A stretch of DNA of 64,000 nt, from assembly GCF_030407435.1 (NCBI RefSeq), contig NZ_JASDDK010000009.1, positions 1 to 64,000 on the forward strand, written 5' to 3'. Below are positions 63,574-64,000 of this stretch, piece after piece. Position 1 is the stretch's first letter, and every line of letters begins with the position of its first letter. The notes beneath the pieces are model-generated. The model was given only the letters and a program-made list of their open reading frames with translations. It ran no database searches and was not told where the DNA came from. The DNA is from Winogradskyella bathintestinalis. GTDB taxonomy: Bacteria; Bacteroidota; Bacteroidia; Flavobacteriales; Flavobacteriaceae. The position numbers and the translations under genes are program-made.

Positions 63574-64000
63574 ATGCAAGACCAAATCGATAATCTTCCA
63601 AAGTTCGCCAAAGATAAGCATAAGGAGAATAAAACCTTTTTTACAAAGTTAAAAAAGAAACCACCAAAGCATTTAGATTATCTAATGCAAGAGTTGCACG
63701 ACAATGAGTTTGAACGTACTGATTGTTTAGAGTGTGCCAATTGTTGTAAGACTACTGGTCCTTTATTTACGGACAAAGATATTCAGCGTATATCGAAGTT
63801 TTTTAAAATGAAAGAGCAACAATTTATTGAAACTTATTTACACTTAGATGAAGAAAATGATTATGTGCTAAAAGCGGTGCCATGTACTTTTTTAGGATCA
63901 GATAATTATTGTTCTATATATCATGTTCGCCCAAAAGCATGCCAAGAATTTCCGCATACTGACCGAAAAAAATTTCAACAAATTTCTCATTTAACCTTGA
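63574..64000 (+). CDS. YkgJ-family cysteine cluster protein (partial)
   Basis: The gene is cut by the window end; 142 codons are seen. Start ATG at 63574 gives MQDQIDNLPKFAKDKHKENK, which fits the family; an in-frame ATG at 63547 would add nine residues. The cysteine pattern is CLECANCCKTTGPLFT (about 49-64), PCTFLGSDNYCSIYHVRPKA and CQEFP, typical for YkgJ/UPF0153 proteins, which probably bind an iron or zinc cluster. Function is unknown. Confidence 0.85.
   Translation, partial: MQDQIDNLPKFAKDKHKENKTFFTKLKKKPPKHLDYLMQELHDNEFERTDCLECANCCKTTGPLFTDKDIQRISKFFKMKEQQFIETYLHLDEENDYVLKAVPCTFLGSDNYCSIYHVRPKACQEFPHTDRKKFQQISHLTL

Overview
The window is AT-rich chromosomal DNA from a member of the Bacteroidota, most likely a (marine-type) Flavobacteriaceae. 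The support is: type IX secretion (T9SS) type B C-terminal sorting domains, a PorP/SprF-OmpA-adhesin operon, an archaeal/eukaryote-like ProRS, RhlE/GSCFA/VF530/DUF6500 proteins of flavobacterial type, almost no Shine-Dalgarno sequences, and Bacteroidota promoter elements (TTTG-N19/20-TAnnTTTG) in front of many genes. No prophage, insertion sequence, CRISPR array or rRNA operon was seen. The genus cannot be fixed from the sequence alone.

Layout. 1-3300: tail of a T9SS adhesin, a FadL-like outer-membrane channel and a low-complexity lipoprotein. 3.3-5.3 kb: proS, then a tRNA-Glu/rpsT transcription unit. 5.3-10 kb: a leftward three-gene unit made of an ECF sigma factor, a membrane TPR protein in the anti-sigma position and a secreted, membrane-anchored TPR-CHAT (caspase-like) protein, with a canonical promoter. 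This is the most interesting system in the window. 10.2-12 kb: era, then about 0.9 kb of decayed DNA holding a recognisable NUMOD4/HNH-type pseudogene. 12-13.4 kb: a small exported or membrane protein and a fused DoxD-DoxA protein. 13.9-16.9 kb: a TPP riboswitch with its own terminator and a thiamine salvage operon thiM-thiE-tenA-thiD. 17.6-26.7 kb: a leftward T9SS operon of a 1,897-residue adhesin with 17 tandem repeats, PorP/SprF, an OmpA/TPR protein and a small two-helix membrane protein.

26.8-36 kb: a LysM/PBP1-like protein, der, a C-type-lectin T9SS protein and a TonB-receptor-like barrel. 36-39.3 kb: a leftward operon M23 peptidase-MerR-LemA-TPM-TPM. 39.4-43.5 kb: alaS, a GSCFA protein and a gene fragment. 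43.5-46.8 kb: coaD and ddl (leftward), and a PASTA protein and rluD (rightward). 46.9-47.03 kb: a structured intergenic element that resembles a recurrent Bacteroidota repeat. 47.2-54.8 kb: yaaA, a TPR protein, a UDG-superfamily protein, a TspO-like protein, rhlE, DUF6500, VF530, YitT, an EF-hand protein and trmL. 54.8-64 kb: a newly noticed 48-residue gene, an orphan trpA, a TPR protein/beta-barrel pair, an amidohydrolase lipoprotein, a methyltransferase and a truncated YkgJ-type protein.

Several genes look longer if TTG or GTG is allowed as a start. In at least four cases (CHAT-unit sigma factor, TonB-like barrel, PASTA protein, the 111-residue protein) a promoter element sits on, beside or downstream of the false start, so the internal ATG is used here. 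In three others (trpA, VF530, YitT) TTG seems to be the real start.
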